A stretch of DNA of 64,000 nt from Rhodococcus pseudokoreensis (GCF_017068395.1 NZ_CP070619.1:3720001-3784000), one strand, 5' to 3'. Positions 9,084-18,179 are shown, numbered from the stretch's first letter. Program-made: numbers and translations. Notes: generated by a model from the letters alone, not told the origin.

Positions 9084-9767
9084 ATGTGTGATGTGCCGAT
9101 CGACGACAGCAGGCAGATGCTCGTGCTGGCGGTGGTGCTGTCCGCGCTCGCCGGCTACGTCGACGCGCTCGGATTCATCACGCTCGGCGGGTTCTTCGTC
9201 GCGTTCATGAGCGGCAATCTCACCCGGTTCAGTGTCGGGTTCGCGGACGGGGCGTGGGCGCATGCACTGACGGCCGCCGCGGTGATCGGCACGTTCGTCC
9301 TCGGCTGCGTCCTGGGCGCCGTGGTCGTGCACCTGTCGGATCGCAGGCGGCTTCCCGTCCGGACGACGGTGCTCGCCGTCGTGTCCGGGCTGCTGATCGC
9401 AGGCGCCGTCGCCGCGACCGTCGGGGCGAGCACCGTGGCCGTCGGCGCGATGCTGCTCGCCATGGGCGCCGAGAACTCCTTCTTCCAGAAGGACGGCGAG
9501 GTCACCATCGGCCTCACCTACATGACGGGCGCCCTCGTGAAGATGGGCCACCGGCTGGGGGCGGCGCTGTTCGGCGGGCCGCGGTGGGCGTGGCTACGAC
9601 ATTTCGCGCTGTGGGCGGGCCTGGTGGCGGGAGCGGTGACGGGCGCTCTCGCGCACCACTGGATCGGGCTGGACGCCCTGTGGTTCGCCGCCGCGCTGTC
9701 GGCGGTGCTGACCGTCACCGTCCACCTGAGGATCGACCGCGTTACTCGCCGCCCGCAGTTGTCGTGA
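9084..9767 (+). CDS. DUF1275 (YoaK) family membrane protein
   Basis: A 227-residue protein with about six membrane helices. It shows the DUF1275 opening, LSALAGYVDALGFITLGGFFVAFMSGN, and the later motifs GAENSFFQ and GLTYMTGALVKMG. The function of this widespread family is unknown; a small-molecule transport role is only a guess. The start is ATG 9084 or GTG 9093; neither has a clear ribosome binding site. Its last 26 bp overlap the 3' end of the convergent lipoprotein gene. Confidence 0.87.
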   Translation: MCDVPIDDSRQMLVLAVVLSALAGYVDALGFITLGGFFVAFMSGNLTRFSVGFADGAWAHALTAAAVIGTFVLGCVLGAVVVHLSDRRRLPVRTTVLAVVSGLLIAGAVAATVGASTVAVGAMLLAMGAENSFFQKDGEVTIGLTYMTGALVKMGHRLGAALFGGPRWAWLRHFALWAGLVAGAVTGALAHHWIGLDALWFAAALSAVLTVTVHLRIDRVTRRPQLS

Positions 9768-10257
9768 CCGGGTTGCCTGCGGAGTCGAGGGTCCACCACA
9801 CGCTGCCGACGGCCTGCCCGTACGCGTCACCGGGTTCGTTGTCGTCCTTGTACCGGTACACGGGGCGGCCGTTCACGGTGAGCTGATGGGTGCCGTCCGC
9901 TGCCGGGATGGTGTCGACGACGACTTCCTGCAATCCCTGCACCGTCGGGTTCTCGGTCACGGAGGTGACCGGCGGCCACGACTGCAGGCACGTGTCCCGG
10001 CACGAACTGGCACCGGAGCCGACCTCGTCCTTGTCATACACGTACACCGTCATCCCACCCTCGTCGACCACCACATCGCCGAGCGTCGTCGGTCCCATCT
10101 TCAGGACGGGTGTTCCGGGCGCGGCCGGCGGCGACGTCGGCGTCGGGGACACCGGGGCGTTGCCGCCCGTGTCGCCGGAATCGGTGCGGTCGTAGGCGCA
10201 ACTCGAGAAGGTCAGGCTGACGGCGACGATCGCTGCCAGCGCCCATGTTCGTCTCAT
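9742..10257 (-). CDS. lipoprotein with Yx(F/W/Y)xxD repeats (COG4315 type)
   Basis: A 171-residue predicted lipoprotein from the ATG at 10257, preceded by AGGA. The signal ends in FSSC (C20). Two copies of the YxYxxD motif characterise the family: YVYDKD in MTVYVYDKDE and YRYKDD in GRPVYRYKDD. A CRDTC pair between them may form a disulfide. COG4315 proteins are secreted and uncharacterised, often near electron-transfer or copper genes; no such neighbour is here. It is divergent from the AraC-type gene and overlaps the DUF1275 gene tail-to-tail. Confidence 0.83.
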   Translation of the reverse strand: MRRTWALAAIVAVSLTFSSCAYDRTDSGDTGGNAPVSPTPTSPPAAPGTPVLKMGPTTLGDVVVDEGGMTVYVYDKDEVGSGASSCRDTCLQSWPPVTSVTENPTVQGLQEVVVDTIPAADGTHQLTVNGRPVYRYKDDNEPGDAYGQAVGSVWWTLDSAGNPVTTTAGGE

Positions 10258-10412
10258 GGAGTCCTCGTTCTCTGTGACGGCGAAGTGGCGGGCCTCCGGG
10301 GAACCTCTGCGGACCCGTGCATACAGTTCACCTCGAGTTGCGCGCCGGTGCGGGCACTTCGGGCGATGTGACGGGCCCACACGTGTCGGTATCGGTGATT
10401 AGGCTCCTGTGC

Positions 10413-11222
10413 ATGGGCTGGTACACGCCGACCTCGCCGTCACCCGACCTCGCCGGCACCCTGGTGTGCGGGTGGTCCGCGCGCACGCAGGGCGAGCATC
10501 TGCTGGTGCCGGACGCCTGCATGGACATCCTCTGGATCCGGGGTGCAGGGATCCGGGTGTGCGGTCCCGAGACCACGGCGTGGTCGTTCACCCTGCCGCC
10601 GGGCACCGAATCCGTCGGCGTCCGTTTCCGTCCCGGCGCCGCCTCGCATCTGCTGCGGACGTCGGCGGCCGAGGTCCGCAACATCCGGGTCGGCCTCGGC
10701 GACGTACTCGGGTCCACCTGGGAACGGACGCTGACCGACCGGCTCGACAACGCGTCCGGCTACGCGGAACGAATCGCCCTGTTCGAGAACGCCGTGCGCG
10801 CGTGGCGGAACCGCGGACCGGAGGCCGACCCGCTGATCGGCACCGTGCGGCAGGCCCTGGCCCGGCAGTCGTGGAACGTCGGTGCGCTCGCCGACGCCGC
10901 CTCGGTTACGGAACGGCAACTGCAGCGGCGGTGCAACGACGCGTTCGGATACGGTCCCGCGACGCTCCGCGGAATCCTGCGGCTGCAACGGTTCATGGCG
11001 CTGGCGCAATCGGGGACGCGGACCGGGCTCGCCGAGTTGGCCGCCACCGCCGGCTACAGCGATCAGGCGCACCTGTCGCGGGAATGCCGGCGGATCTCCT
11101 CGCTCACCCCGTCCGACCTGCTCGCCGGCGAGGCGCCCGACTGGCACGGGACGGATTCCGTCGTCGATGTCGGAAATGTTCAAGCCCGCGGGCGCCGGAC
11201 GGGAGAAGAATCGGCAGCATGA
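10413..11222 (+). CDS. AraC family transcriptional regulator
   Basis: A 269-residue regulator. The N-terminal half is a small sensory domain of the DUF6597 type (MDILWIRG, VGVRFRPGAASHLL). The C-terminal half has the two AraC helix-turn-helix motifs: VGALADAASVTERQLQRRC with FGYGPATLRGILRLQRF, then LAELAATAGYSDQAHLSREC. The start is taken at ATG 10413, where homology begins. The gene overlaps the next one by ATGA (11219-11222), so the two are probably translationally coupled and functionally linked. The ligand is unknown. Confidence 0.88.
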   Translation: MGWYTPTSPSPDLAGTLVCGWSARTQGEHLLVPDACMDILWIRGAGIRVCGPETTAWSFTLPPGTESVGVRFRPGAASHLLRTSAAEVRNIRVGLGDVLGSTWERTLTDRLDNASGYAERIALFENAVRAWRNRGPEADPLIGTVRQALARQSWNVGALADAASVTERQLQRRCNDAFGYGPATLRGILRLQRFMALAQSGTRTGLAELAATAGYSDQAHLSRECRRISSLTPSDLLAGEAPDWHGTDSVVDVGNVQARGRRTGEESAA

Positions 11223-11779
11223 CCTCGACAACCGAAACCCCCGCAGCCCATTACCGCGACCTCGCCGCGAAGTTCACGAAGCGCGTCGAATCCGTGCCCG
11301 CCGCACGCTGGGACGACGCGTCCCCGTGCGACGGCTGGACGGCCCGCGACGTCGTGCGGCACGTGATCGACACGCAGCGCTACATCGTCACCGTCGTCGA
11401 TCTGGAACTGCCGGAACCGCCGTCCGTCGACGACGACCCGGTTGCCGCCTGGGCGGCGACGCGCGACGGCATGCAGGAGATCCTCGACGATCCGGCCAAG
11501 GCGGGCCTCGAGTACGACGGGCACTTCGGCCGCACCGAACTCGGCAAGACCGTCGACAGCTTCTACTGCTTCGACCTGGTGGTGCACGGCTGGGACCTCG
11601 CGCGGGCCACCGGCCTCGACGAGACCATCCCCGCCGACGACCTGGCCTGGGTGGGTGGCGTGGCTGAGCAGCTGGGCGACAACATCCGCACGGCCGGTGT
11701 GTGCGGCCCGGCCGTGGACGTCCCCGCGGATTCCGACGAGCAGACCCGGGTCCTGGCCTTCCTCGGCCGCAAGGCCTGA
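11219..11779 (+). CDS. TIGR03086-type, DinB-like mycothiol-dependent maleylpyruvate isomerase-fold protein
   Basis: A 186-residue member of the actinobacterial metal-binding DinB-like superfamily. Diagnostic segments are WDDASPCDGWTARDVVRHVIDTQR (residues about 30-55, with the first metal-ligand His), an FGRTELGKTVDSFYCFDLVVHGWDLARATGLD block (second His about 121), and a C-terminal cap. Many relatives bind Zn or Ni and use mycothiol, which rhodococci make; the substrate is not predictable. Its ATG overlaps the AraC stop (ATGA), suggesting that the AraC protein controls or senses this enzyme's pathway. Confidence 0.85.
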   Translation: MTSTTETPAAHYRDLAAKFTKRVESVPAARWDDASPCDGWTARDVVRHVIDTQRYIVTVVDLELPEPPSVDDDPVAAWAATRDGMQEILDDPAKAGLEYDGHFGRTELGKTVDSFYCFDLVVHGWDLARATGLDETIPADDLAWVGGVAEQLGDNIRTAGVCGPAVDVPADSDEQTRVLAFLGRKA

Positions 11780-11827
11780 CGGCTCTTCCACCTCACTCCT
11801 GCCCGGCCGCGCTTGTAACCTCGAGTC

Positions 11828-13366
11828 ATGAGCGTGCCGGGCAGGATTGCCGCGCTGACGGCGGTGTCGCTGGCCGCTGCGCTGCTCGGCGGTGACGTGG
11901 TCGCGGTGGCCGATCCCGAACCCCGGGGTGCGTCCGGTCTGCCCGCCCGCGGCCTGGTCACGTCGGCGCCGCTCACGTCGGCGCTGATGTTCGCCGGGAC
12001 CACCGGCGAGGCCACACCGTCGCAGCGGGTTCCGGGTGCGGAGTCGGACGGGATGTCGGCCACCGGTCACCGCTTCGGCGAATACCCGTACATGCGGTAC
12101 GAGGTCCGGTTCGGTCCGGACACCGCGGGCTCGGACGTGACGTGGCACGGACGTTCGGTGAATCTCGACGACCTCGCGATGCACGTGTGGGACGAGCAGA
12201 CGCAGAGCTGGGGTGAGCCGGTCGCGACGGCGCAGCCGTCCGAGCCGGGCGGTCCGGTCTCTCTGACCACCCGGATCGAGGGCGAGGACGCCGCCCAGAT
12301 CCTCGTCATCGACAGCCCGCGACGGGACCGGAGTTTCCGCGACGCCAACGCGACGGCCGATCAGCAGTTCGCCGACCCGGACACGTACGACTTCGCTTTG
12401 CAGCACATCACCGACACCCAGTACGTGTCCCGGGACCGGCCGGAGGTGTACTTCGACATGACCCGCTGGACCGCCGACAACGCCGCCGAACGCAAGATCG
12501 CGTATGCGATGCACACCGGCGACCTCGTCCAGAGCTGGATACGTCCCGGGGCGCCCGAGTCCCGTGCCCGCCCCGAGTTCGAGGTGGCGGACCGGGCGAT
12601 GGCGACGCTCGAGGACGCCGGCATCCCGTACGGCGTCCTGCCCGGCAACCACGACAACCTGTGGAACGTCGGCGGACGGCTGATTCCCGGCGAGCACGAG
12701 AAGAACCACGCCCTCTACAACGAGTTCTTCGGGCCGTGGCGGTTCCGCGACCAGCCGTACTGGGGTGAATCCGTCACGGACACGGACAATTCGGCGCACT
12801 ACGACCTGCTCGACATCGCCGGCGCGAAATTCCTGATGCTCTACATCGGCTACAACCCGCCCGAGCACGTCCTGCAGTGGGCGGAGGACGTACTCGCCGC
12901 CCACCCGGACCGCAACGTGGTGATCGGCAGCCACTACTACCTGGACGAGGACGGCTCGCTGCGGATGAGCGGGTTCGGCGACATCGGCACCAGTGCGGGA
13001 CAGCAGATCTGGAACCGTCTCGTCGTCCCGTTCGACACGGTGTTCCTGGTCCTCGCGGGACACGTCGACGGGCAGACGACGGTCACCGACCGGAAGGTGG
13101 GCGACACCGACCGGAAGGTCGTGGAGTTGCTGGCCGACTACCAGTACTTCACGGTGAACGGTCTCCGCGAGACCGGGTTCCAGCGACTGCTGCAGTTCGA
13201 CGTCGACGGCGGAACGCTCGCGGTCACGACGCACTCCCCCACCCTGGACAGCTTCCGGGTGGAGGACTTCGATCCGCAGCGCCGCTACGTGCCCGGCGAC
13301 GGCGACTTCGTCACCGACGTGGAATTGCGGGCCGACCTGCCGCGCGCCGTCATCCCCGCGCCCTGA
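11828..13366 (+). CDS. secreted calcineurin-like metallophosphoesterase
   Basis: A 512-residue exported phosphoesterase. The signal peptide covers about residues 1-28 (cleavage near AVA-DP). A fibronectin-like N-terminal region precedes the catalytic domain. Metal-binding motifs run in order: TDTQ (D196, with Gln where D-x-His is usual), TGDL (231-233), GNHD (273-276), GSHYY and GHVDG near the C-terminus. The domain resembles phosphatases that act on extracellular nucleotides or phospholipids. It ends in a 17-bp tail-to-tail overlap with a TetR gene. The substrate is unknown. Confidence 0.9.
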   Translation: MSVPGRIAALTAVSLAAALLGGDVVAVADPEPRGASGLPARGLVTSAPLTSALMFAGTTGEATPSQRVPGAESDGMSATGHRFGEYPYMRYEVRFGPDTAGSDVTWHGRSVNLDDLAMHVWDEQTQSWGEPVATAQPSEPGGPVSLTTRIEGEDAAQILVIDSPRRDRSFRDANATADQQFADPDTYDFALQHITDTQYVSRDRPEVYFDMTRWTADNAAERKIAYAMHTGDLVQSWIRPGAPESRARPEFEVADRAMATLEDAGIPYGVLPGNHDNLWNVGGRLIPGEHEKNHALYNEFFGPWRFRDQPYWGESVTDTDNSAHYDLLDIAGAKFLMLYIGYNPPEHVLQWAEDVLAAHPDRNVVIGSHYYLDEDGSLRMSGFGDIGTSAGQQIWNRLVVPFDTVFLVLAGHVDGQTTVTDRKVGDTDRKVVELLADYQYFTVNGLRETGFQRLLQFDVDGGTLAVTTHSPTLDSFRVEDFDPQRRYVPGDGDFVTDVELRADLPRAVIPAP

Positions 13367-13919
13367 GATGTAGGTCGATCAGCTGCGCGACGAAACCGTC
13401 CGTGTCGATGTCGCCGGCGATCACCTCGATGCTGCGGGTGGCGCGGAGGGTCGCCACCCCGTGCAGCTGGGTCCACAGGTTCAACGCGACCACGTGCGGG
13501 TCCGCGGCGCCGGCGTCTGCGGCGAGCGCGGCGACCGTCTCGAACAGGGGTTTCGAGTGCTGCCGCAGGTCCTCGCCCGAACCCTCGAGCAGGTCGTGAC
13601 GGAACATCAATTCGAACAGGGTGCGGTGGGTGCGTGCGAAGGAGAGGTACCGGTGGGCGATCTGCCGCAGTCGCGCGACCGGATCCGTCTCGGACGCAAT
13701 CGCTGTTCGGAGTTCTGCGGACAGCTCGGCGAACCCCGATGCCGCGATCGCGGCGAGCAGCGCCTTGTGCGTCGGGAAGTACCGCCGCGGCGCACCGTGC
13801 GAGACCCCCGCGTGCCGGGCGACGGCGCGCAGCCCGACGGCGTCGATGCCGCCTTCGTCCAGGAGTTCACGGCCGCAGTCGATCAGCCGCACGCGCAGGG
13901 GTTGCACTTCACCACTCAT
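13350..13919 (-). CDS. TetR/AcrR family transcriptional regulator
   Basis: A 189-residue repressor starting at ATG 13919. The N-terminal HTH is GLRAVARHAGVSHGAPRRYFPTHKALLAAIA. The C-terminal domain resembles the TetR_C_33 / WHG type (HRTLFELMFRHDLLEGSGEDL). It is divergent from a plsC-like acyltransferase, with two 13-bp palindromes between them, so it very likely represses itself and that gene. The longer frame starting at 13952 would bury the operators in coding sequence and is rejected. Confidence 0.9.
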   Translation of the reverse strand: MSGEVQPLRVRLIDCGRELLDEGGIDAVGLRAVARHAGVSHGAPRRYFPTHKALLAAIAASGFAELSAELRTAIASETDPVARLRQIAHRYLSFARTHRTLFELMFRHDLLEGSGEDLRQHSKPLFETVAALAADAGAADPHVVALNLWTQLHGVATLRATRSIEVIAGDIDTDGFVAQLIDLHLRARG

Positions 13920-13920
13920 G

Positions 13921-13958
13921 TAGACAGTGTCTAACATGTCTTGAGTAGACACTGTCTA
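13921..13958. promoter_or_regulatory. double palindromic TetR operator
   Basis: Two perfect 13-bp palindromes, TAGACAGTGTCTA (13921-13933) and TAGACACTGTCTA (13946-13958), have centres 25 bp apart. They lie between divergent tetR and plsC starts. Sequence and symmetry are seen directly; binding by the adjacent TetR protein is inferred. Confidence 0.85.
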
Positions 13959-13989
13959 CGACCTTTGGCGCGCGAGTCAGGAGTTCACC

Positions 13990-14658
13990 GTGTGGTACTG
14001 GATCTTCAAGTTTGTGCTGATCGGACCGGTGCTGCGGATGTTCGGGCGGCCCACGATCCGCGGCGCGCACCACATCCCGGCGTCGGGTCCGGTGATCGTG
14101 GCGAGCAACCATCTCACCGTCGTCGACTCGTTCTTTCTCGTCCTGATGGTGCGCAGGCGGATCACGTTCGTGGCCAAGAACGAGTACTTCACCGAGGGCG
14201 GTGCGAAGGGCAGGGCGAAGCGCTGGTTCTTCACCGCGGCCGGCCAGGTGCCGATCGACCGCTCCGGGGCCTCCGCCGCGGAATCCGCCCTGAACACCGC
14301 GCGGAAGATCCTGGACGACGGCAAGGTCTGGGGCATCTACCCCGAGGGCACCCGGTCGCCCGACGGCCGGCTCCACAAGGGCAAGACCGGCATCGCCCGG
14401 GTCGCGCTCGCCACGGGCGCCCCGGTCGTGCCGATCGCCATGCACGGCACCCGGCGGGTCAACCCCGTCGGATCGAGGATGTGGCGGTTCGGCAAGGTGA
14501 CGGTGACCGTCGGTGAGCCGCTCGACTTCTCCCGATTCGCCGAACTGCGCGACAACCGGCACGTCGTCCGGGCCGCGACGGACGAACTGATGCACGCCCT
14601 CATGACGCTGTCGGGCCAGGAGTACGTGGACGACTACGCGCTCAGGCGTCCGGCGTAG
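13990..14658 (+). CDS. plsC: 1-acyl-sn-glycerol-3-phosphate acyltransferase-like protein (PlsC family)
   Basis: A membrane-associated lysophosphatidate acyltransferase of phospholipid or triacylglycerol synthesis, 222 residues. The GTG start at 13990 follows CAGGAG. Motif I is NHLTVVD (the H-x4-D catalytic pair near residues 38-43), and motif III is the PEGTRSPDGRLHKGK segment near residue 119. It lies downstream of a double TetR operator, so expression probably follows the ligand of the divergent regulator. It overlaps the next tetR gene tail-to-tail by 17 bp. Rhodococci hold several paralogues. Confidence 0.9.
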   Translation: MWYWIFKFVLIGPVLRMFGRPTIRGAHHIPASGPVIVASNHLTVVDSFFLVLMVRRRITFVAKNEYFTEGGAKGRAKRWFFTAAGQVPIDRSGASAAESALNTARKILDDGKVWGIYPEGTRSPDGRLHKGKTGIARVALATGAPVVPIAMHGTRRVNPVGSRMWRFGKVTVTVGEPLDFSRFAELRDNRHVVRAATDELMHALMTLSGQEYVDDYALRRPA

Positions 14659-15223
14659 CGACGGCGCGCGTCACGAGATCGGCGATGAGGCGCTCGGTGT
14701 CGACGCCCTCGAGCACCCCGGGCAGCGTCAGGTGCTCGACGATGAGCGCATTCATCGCGAGGTAGAGCATCAGCACGGTGCTGCGGTCGCCGGGCAGTCC
14801 CGAGCCCAGATGAAACTCGATGTCCCGCTCCAGGTTGCCGGAGATGGTGCGCGTCAGGGTGGTCCGCAGTTCGGGACGACGGACCGCTTCGAGCCGCAAC
14901 TCCTGCAACGCGAGGTAGCCCGTCCGGTCGCGGGTGATCCGGCCGAACAGTCCCTGCATGTACTCGATCGCGAGGTCGAGATCCTGCGGCTTGCGGACGC
15001 TTTCCTCGATCACCGAGGGGTCGGGACCCATGCGCTCGTGGATCCGCTGGCCGACCTGGTCGAACAGGTCGTCGCGGCTGGCGAAGTAGTTGGAGGCCGT
15101 CCCCTTGGGGACGCCCGCCTCGACGTCGACGGCACGGAACGTGAGGCCGCGCGCACCCTCTCGCGCGAGCACCTCGATCGCCGCGTTCACGAGCGCCGCA
15201 CGCCGTTCCGGATTCTGCGCCAT
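14642..15223 (-). CDS. TetR/AcrR family transcriptional regulator
   Basis: A 193-residue repressor from the ATG at 15223, with GAGGAG upstream on the minus strand. The HTH spans LTFRAVDVEAGVPKGTASNYFASRDDLFDQV (about residues 26-57). The C-terminal domain is of the TetR_C_6/RamR-like sort. It is divergent from a RibD-type reductase gene, and a palindrome lies between the two starts. Self-regulation and control of that neighbour are likely. Confidence 0.9.
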   Translation of the reverse strand: MAQNPERRAALVNAAIEVLAREGARGLTFRAVDVEAGVPKGTASNYFASRDDLFDQVGQRIHERMGPDPSVIEESVRKPQDLDLAIEYMQGLFGRITRDRTGYLALQELRLEAVRRPELRTTLTRTISGNLERDIEFHLGSGLPGDRSTVLMLYLAMNALIVEHLTLPGVLEGVDTERLIADLVTRAVATPDA

Positions 15224-15266
15224 CGACACTCCTCGAAAAAGAACTTGCAACCACTGCAGCCATAGT

Positions 15267-15283
15267 ACTACAAATGGAGTAGT
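15267..15283. promoter_or_regulatory. candidate TetR operator
   Basis: The inverted repeat ACTAC-N7-GTAGT is centred at 15275 between divergent tetR (start 15223) and the reductase gene (start 15306). The arms are only 5 bp, so support is moderate. Confidence 0.5.
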
Positions 15284-15305
15284 TACCGACTGCGGGAGGA
15301 CTCAC

Positions 15306-15884
15306 ATGCGAAAACTCGTCTACTACGTCGCCACCACCATCGACGGATTCATCGCCGGCGCGGACGGCGCGGACCCCAGCGGCACCATCTTCGAACTCGA
15401 GGGTGATCACATGCCCGCGATGATCGCCGAGTACCCCGAGACGGTCCCCACCCACGTTCGGGCAGCGATGGGAATCGATGCCCCCAACCGGCATTTCGAC
15501 ACCGTGCTCATGGGCCGCGCCAGCTACCAGCCCGGCCTCGACCTCGGCGTGACCAGCCCGTACGCGCATCTGCGGCAATACGTGTTCTCGACGACGATCA
15601 CCGAGTCGCCCGACCCGGACGTCGAGATCGTCTCGGGCGATCCGATCGAGAAGGTGCGCGAACTCAAGAAGGAGGACGGCAAGGACATCTGGCTGTGCGG
15701 CGGCGGGAAGCTGGCCGCCGCGGTGCAACCCGAAGTCGACGAACTCCGGATCAAGCTCAACCCCGTCGCGATCGGCTCGGGCATTCCGCTGTTCGACGGC
15801 GAATTCGACCCCCAGCGGTTCCGGCTGACCTCGACGCGCGCGTTCGAGAGCGGGATGATCTTCCTGACGTACGTCCGCCGATAA
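15306..15884 (+). CDS. dihydrofolate reductase-fold protein (RibD C-terminal domain family)
   Basis: A 192-residue NADPH-binding oxidoreductase-like protein. It begins with the family motif MRKLVYYVATTIDGFIAG, contains the central VLMGRASYQPGLD segment (about residues 62-75), and has the nucleotide-binding DIWLCGGGKLAAA motif (about 125-137). Stand-alone members (YyaP/YwjB group) have unknown substrates. The start at 15306 follows GGGAGGA. It is divergently paired with a TetR gene, so it may be induced by that regulator's ligand. Confidence 0.87.
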   Translation: MRKLVYYVATTIDGFIAGADGADPSGTIFELEGDHMPAMIAEYPETVPTHVRAAMGIDAPNRHFDTVLMGRASYQPGLDLGVTSPYAHLRQYVFSTTITESPDPDVEIVSGDPIEKVRELKKEDGKDIWLCGGGKLAAAVQPEVDELRIKLNPVAIGSGIPLFDGEFDPQRFRLTSTRAFESGMIFLTYVRR

Positions 15885-15931
15885 CCGAAAGTCACACCCG
15901 CAACTCGAGGCGACACGGGCACCTGACGCAT

Positions 15932-15946
15932 GTATTGATTCAATAC
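15932..15946. promoter_or_regulatory. candidate TetR operator (autoregulatory)
   Basis: A perfect 15-bp palindrome, GTATTGA-T-TCAATAC, ends 18 bp before the start of the TetR gene at 15965, overlapping its probable promoter. Confidence 0.7.
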
Positions 15947-15964
15947 GCAAGTAATGTTCGAGGC

Positions 15965-16576
15965 ATGCGCGAACGCCGGTACTCGTCCACCAGCCCCGAA
16001 CACCTGGCTGCGGCCCTGTTCGACGTCGCGGCCGAGTCGGGCCTCGAGGGCGCCAGCGTGCGCGAGGTCGCCAAGAGGGCGGGTGTGTCCATCGGCGCCG
16101 TGCAGCACCACTTCTCCACGAAGGACGAGATGTTCGCGTTCGCGCTGCGCACCCTCGTCGACAAACTGCTCACCCGCCTGTCGGAGATCGACCGCGACGG
16201 CGACCCCGCCCAGGACCTGTTCGCCGCGATGTCGCAGTTGCTCCCCCTCGACGAGTCACGGTCGCGGGAGGCGCACGTCAGGGCGGCATTCGCCGTCCGG
16301 GCGGCCACCTCCCCGTCGCTCGCCGAGATCCGCCGCACGACCCTGTTCACCATCCGCACCGGACTGTCCGCAGTGCTCATCGGGATCGGCACCCCGGAAG
16401 CGGAAACCCGTGCGGCGCTTCTCCTCGCCACCGTCGACGGCCTCGCCCTCGAGGCGATCGGCAGTCCGGATCTGTACCCGTCCGAGTACCTCGAGCACGC
16501 CCTCGAAGTCCAGATCGGCATGATTCTGCAGGGCGCCGACGTCGCGCCGACGTCGGCGATCGAACTGGCCAGCTGA
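15965..16576 (+). CDS. TetR/AcrR family transcriptional regulator
   Basis: A 203-residue regulator. The HTH is ASVREVAKRAGVSIGAVQHHFSTKDEMFAFAL (about residues 27-58). The C-terminal domain is of the TetR_C_6 (BetI-like) kind: RSREAHVRAAFAVRAATSPSLAEIRR. The start ATG 15965 sits just after a 15-bp perfect palindrome, arguing for autorepression and against upstream starts in the same frame. The gene ends 12 bp before gluQ. Ligand and other targets are unknown. Confidence 0.9.
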   Translation: MRERRYSSTSPEHLAAALFDVAAESGLEGASVREVAKRAGVSIGAVQHHFSTKDEMFAFALRTLVDKLLTRLSEIDRDGDPAQDLFAAMSQLLPLDESRSREAHVRAAFAVRAATSPSLAEIRRTTLFTIRTGLSAVLIGIGTPEAETRAALLLATVDGLALEAIGSPDLYPSEYLEHALEVQIGMILQGADVAPTSAIELAS

Positions 16577-16588
16577 CCCCTCGTCCCG

Positions 16589-17545
16589 ATGTCACATCCG
16601 TCCGGTCAGAGTGAACCACTGCCCCGTCACGCAGAGGGTGCGGGACGATTCGCGCCCAGCCCGTCCGGCGACCTGCACCTCGGCAACCTGCGGACGGCCG
16701 TGCTGGCGTGGCTGTTCGCCCGGTCCACCGGCCGTCGCTTCCTCCTGCGCGTCGAGGACCTCGACCGCGTCCGGGACGGCGCCCGGGACCGGCAACTCGC
16801 CGACCTCGCGGAACTCGGTCTCGACTGGGACGGTGACGTCGTGTCGCAGTCGCACCGGCTGTCGCGGTACGACGCCGCCATCGCCGAACTCCACGCCGCC
16901 GGACTCACGTACGAGTGCTTCTGCACGAGAAGAGAAATCCTGAAGGCGGCGTCGGCCCCGCACGCACCCCAGGGCGCCTACCCGGGGACCTGCCGCAACC
17001 TGACACCGGACGAGCGCGCCGACCGTCTCGCCGGCGGGCGACCACCGGCCCTGCGTCTGCGCGCCGCCGTCACGTCGTTCACCATCGACGACGTGCTGCA
17101 CGGAAGCTACTCAGGAATAGTGGACGACCTCGTGCTGCGCCGCGGCGACGGAACACCCGCCTACAACCTGGCGGTGGTCGTCGACGACGCCGCCCAGGGG
17201 ATCGACCAGGTGGTGCGCGGCGACGACCTGCTTTCGTCCGCGCCCCGCCAGGCATACCTCGCGGGACTGCTCGGGCTCACCGCCCCCACCTACGCACACG
17301 TGGCGCTCGCACTCAACGAGGACGGCAAACGGCTGGCGAAACGCGACGGCGCCGTCACCCTCACCGACCAGAAAGCGTTGGGACGCACACCGAGCGACGT
17401 CCTCGGGGTGCTGGCAGCGTCACTCGGACTCGCGGAACCGGGCGAGGTCGTGGATCTCGCGACCCTCCTCGCCCGGTTCGACCCGGCCCGCCTGCACCGC
17501 GAACCGTGGGTCGTCAGGCCCCCGACGCCGCCGCGATCAGCATGA
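16589..17545 (+). CDS. gluQ: glutamyl-queuosine tRNA(Asp) synthetase
   Basis: A truncated GluRS paralogue that attaches glutamate to the queuosine base at position 34 of tRNA-Asp. It has 318 residues, with the class I catalytic core only and no anticodon-binding domain, as expected for GluQRS. The HIGH-type motif is in [13 protein letters not shown] (21-33). The Zn site shows as CFC near residue 109 and YPGTC near 134. The KMSKR counterpart is KRLAKRDG (about 247-254). Tgt and a queuosine-precursor transporter are encoded 4-6 kb to the right. The last 32 bp overlap the DUF4190 gene tail-to-tail. Confidence 0.93.
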   Translation: MSHPSGQSEPLPRHAEGAGRFAPSPSGDLHLGNLRTAVLAWLFARSTGRRFLLRVEDLDRVRDGARDRQLADLAELGLDWDGDVVSQSHRLSRYDAAIAELHAAGLTYECFCTRREILKAASAPHAPQGAYPGTCRNLTPDERADRLAGGRPPALRLRAAVTSFTIDDVLHGSYSGIVDDLVLRRGDGTPAYNLAVVVDDAAQGIDQVVRGDDLLSSAPRQAYLAGLLGLTAPTYAHVALALNEDGKRLAKRDGAVTLTDQKALGRTPSDVLGVLAASLGLAEPGEVVDLATLLARFDPARLHREPWVVRPPTPPRSA

Positions 17546-18179
17546 TCACGAAGAACAGGATCCATCCGACGACGTAGGCGCCGCCGATGGCGATCCCGGC
17601 GATCGCGAGCCCGCGGCCTTCCTGACCGGACTGCTTGATCTGGCCCAGCGCCACGATGCCGAGGATGATGCCGACGATCGAGCCGACACCGTAGAAGCAA
17701 CCGCCGACGATCGACGTGATCAGCGACGCGATCGCGAGACCGTTCGTCCCGCGCGACTGCGGGTAGGTCGCGCCGTACGGGTTCGGGGCGCCGTACTGCG
17801 GGGCGGGGCCACCGTATTGGCCCGCCGCCCCGTACTGATTGGGTGCGCCGCCGTGCTGGTTGGGGGCGCCGCCGTACTGGTTCGGGGGGCCGTACTGATT
17901 CGGGGCGGCATACGGGTTGGGCGTCCCGTACTGCTGCTGGCCGGGAGCCCCGTACTGGTCGCCGCCGTACTGATTCGGCGCGGCATACGGATTCGGGGAA
18001 GTCCCGTACGCGCCCGGCTGCTGATAGTCGGGGTACTTCTCGGTGGGCGCCGAATACGTGGGATAACCGGATTCGTCGACCCCGTATCCGTCGCGCGGCA
18101 ACGGCGGAACCTCGCCGTAAGTCGGTGGTGTCTGCCCGTTGTACGGATTCGAATCGTCCGATCCCCCAGAATTAGTCAC
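17514..18179 (-). CDS. DUF4190 membrane protein with Asn/Tyr/Pro/Gly-rich repeats
   Basis: A 221-residue protein in two parts. Residues about 30-145 are low complexity, built from repeats of the PNQYG / PNPYA type (many copies of APNQYG). Residues about 148-221 form two membrane helices ([34 protein letters not shown] and [21 protein letters not shown]) matching DUF4190. Such proteins are common in actinobacterial envelopes and have unknown function. It is divergent from a similar Pro-rich membrane protein at 18309. The tail overlaps gluQ by 32 bp. Confidence 0.85.
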   Translation of the reverse strand: MTNSGGSDDSNPYNGQTPPTYGEVPPLPRDGYGVDESGYPTYSAPTEKYPDYQQPGAYGTSPNPYAAPNQYGGDQYGAPGQQQYGTPNPYAAPNQYGPPNQYGGAPNQHGGAPNQYGAAGQYGGPAPQYGAPNPYGATYPQSRGTNGLAIASLITSIVGGCFYGVGSIVGIILGIVALGQIKQSGQEGRGLAIAGIAIGGAYVVGWILFFVIMLIAAASGA

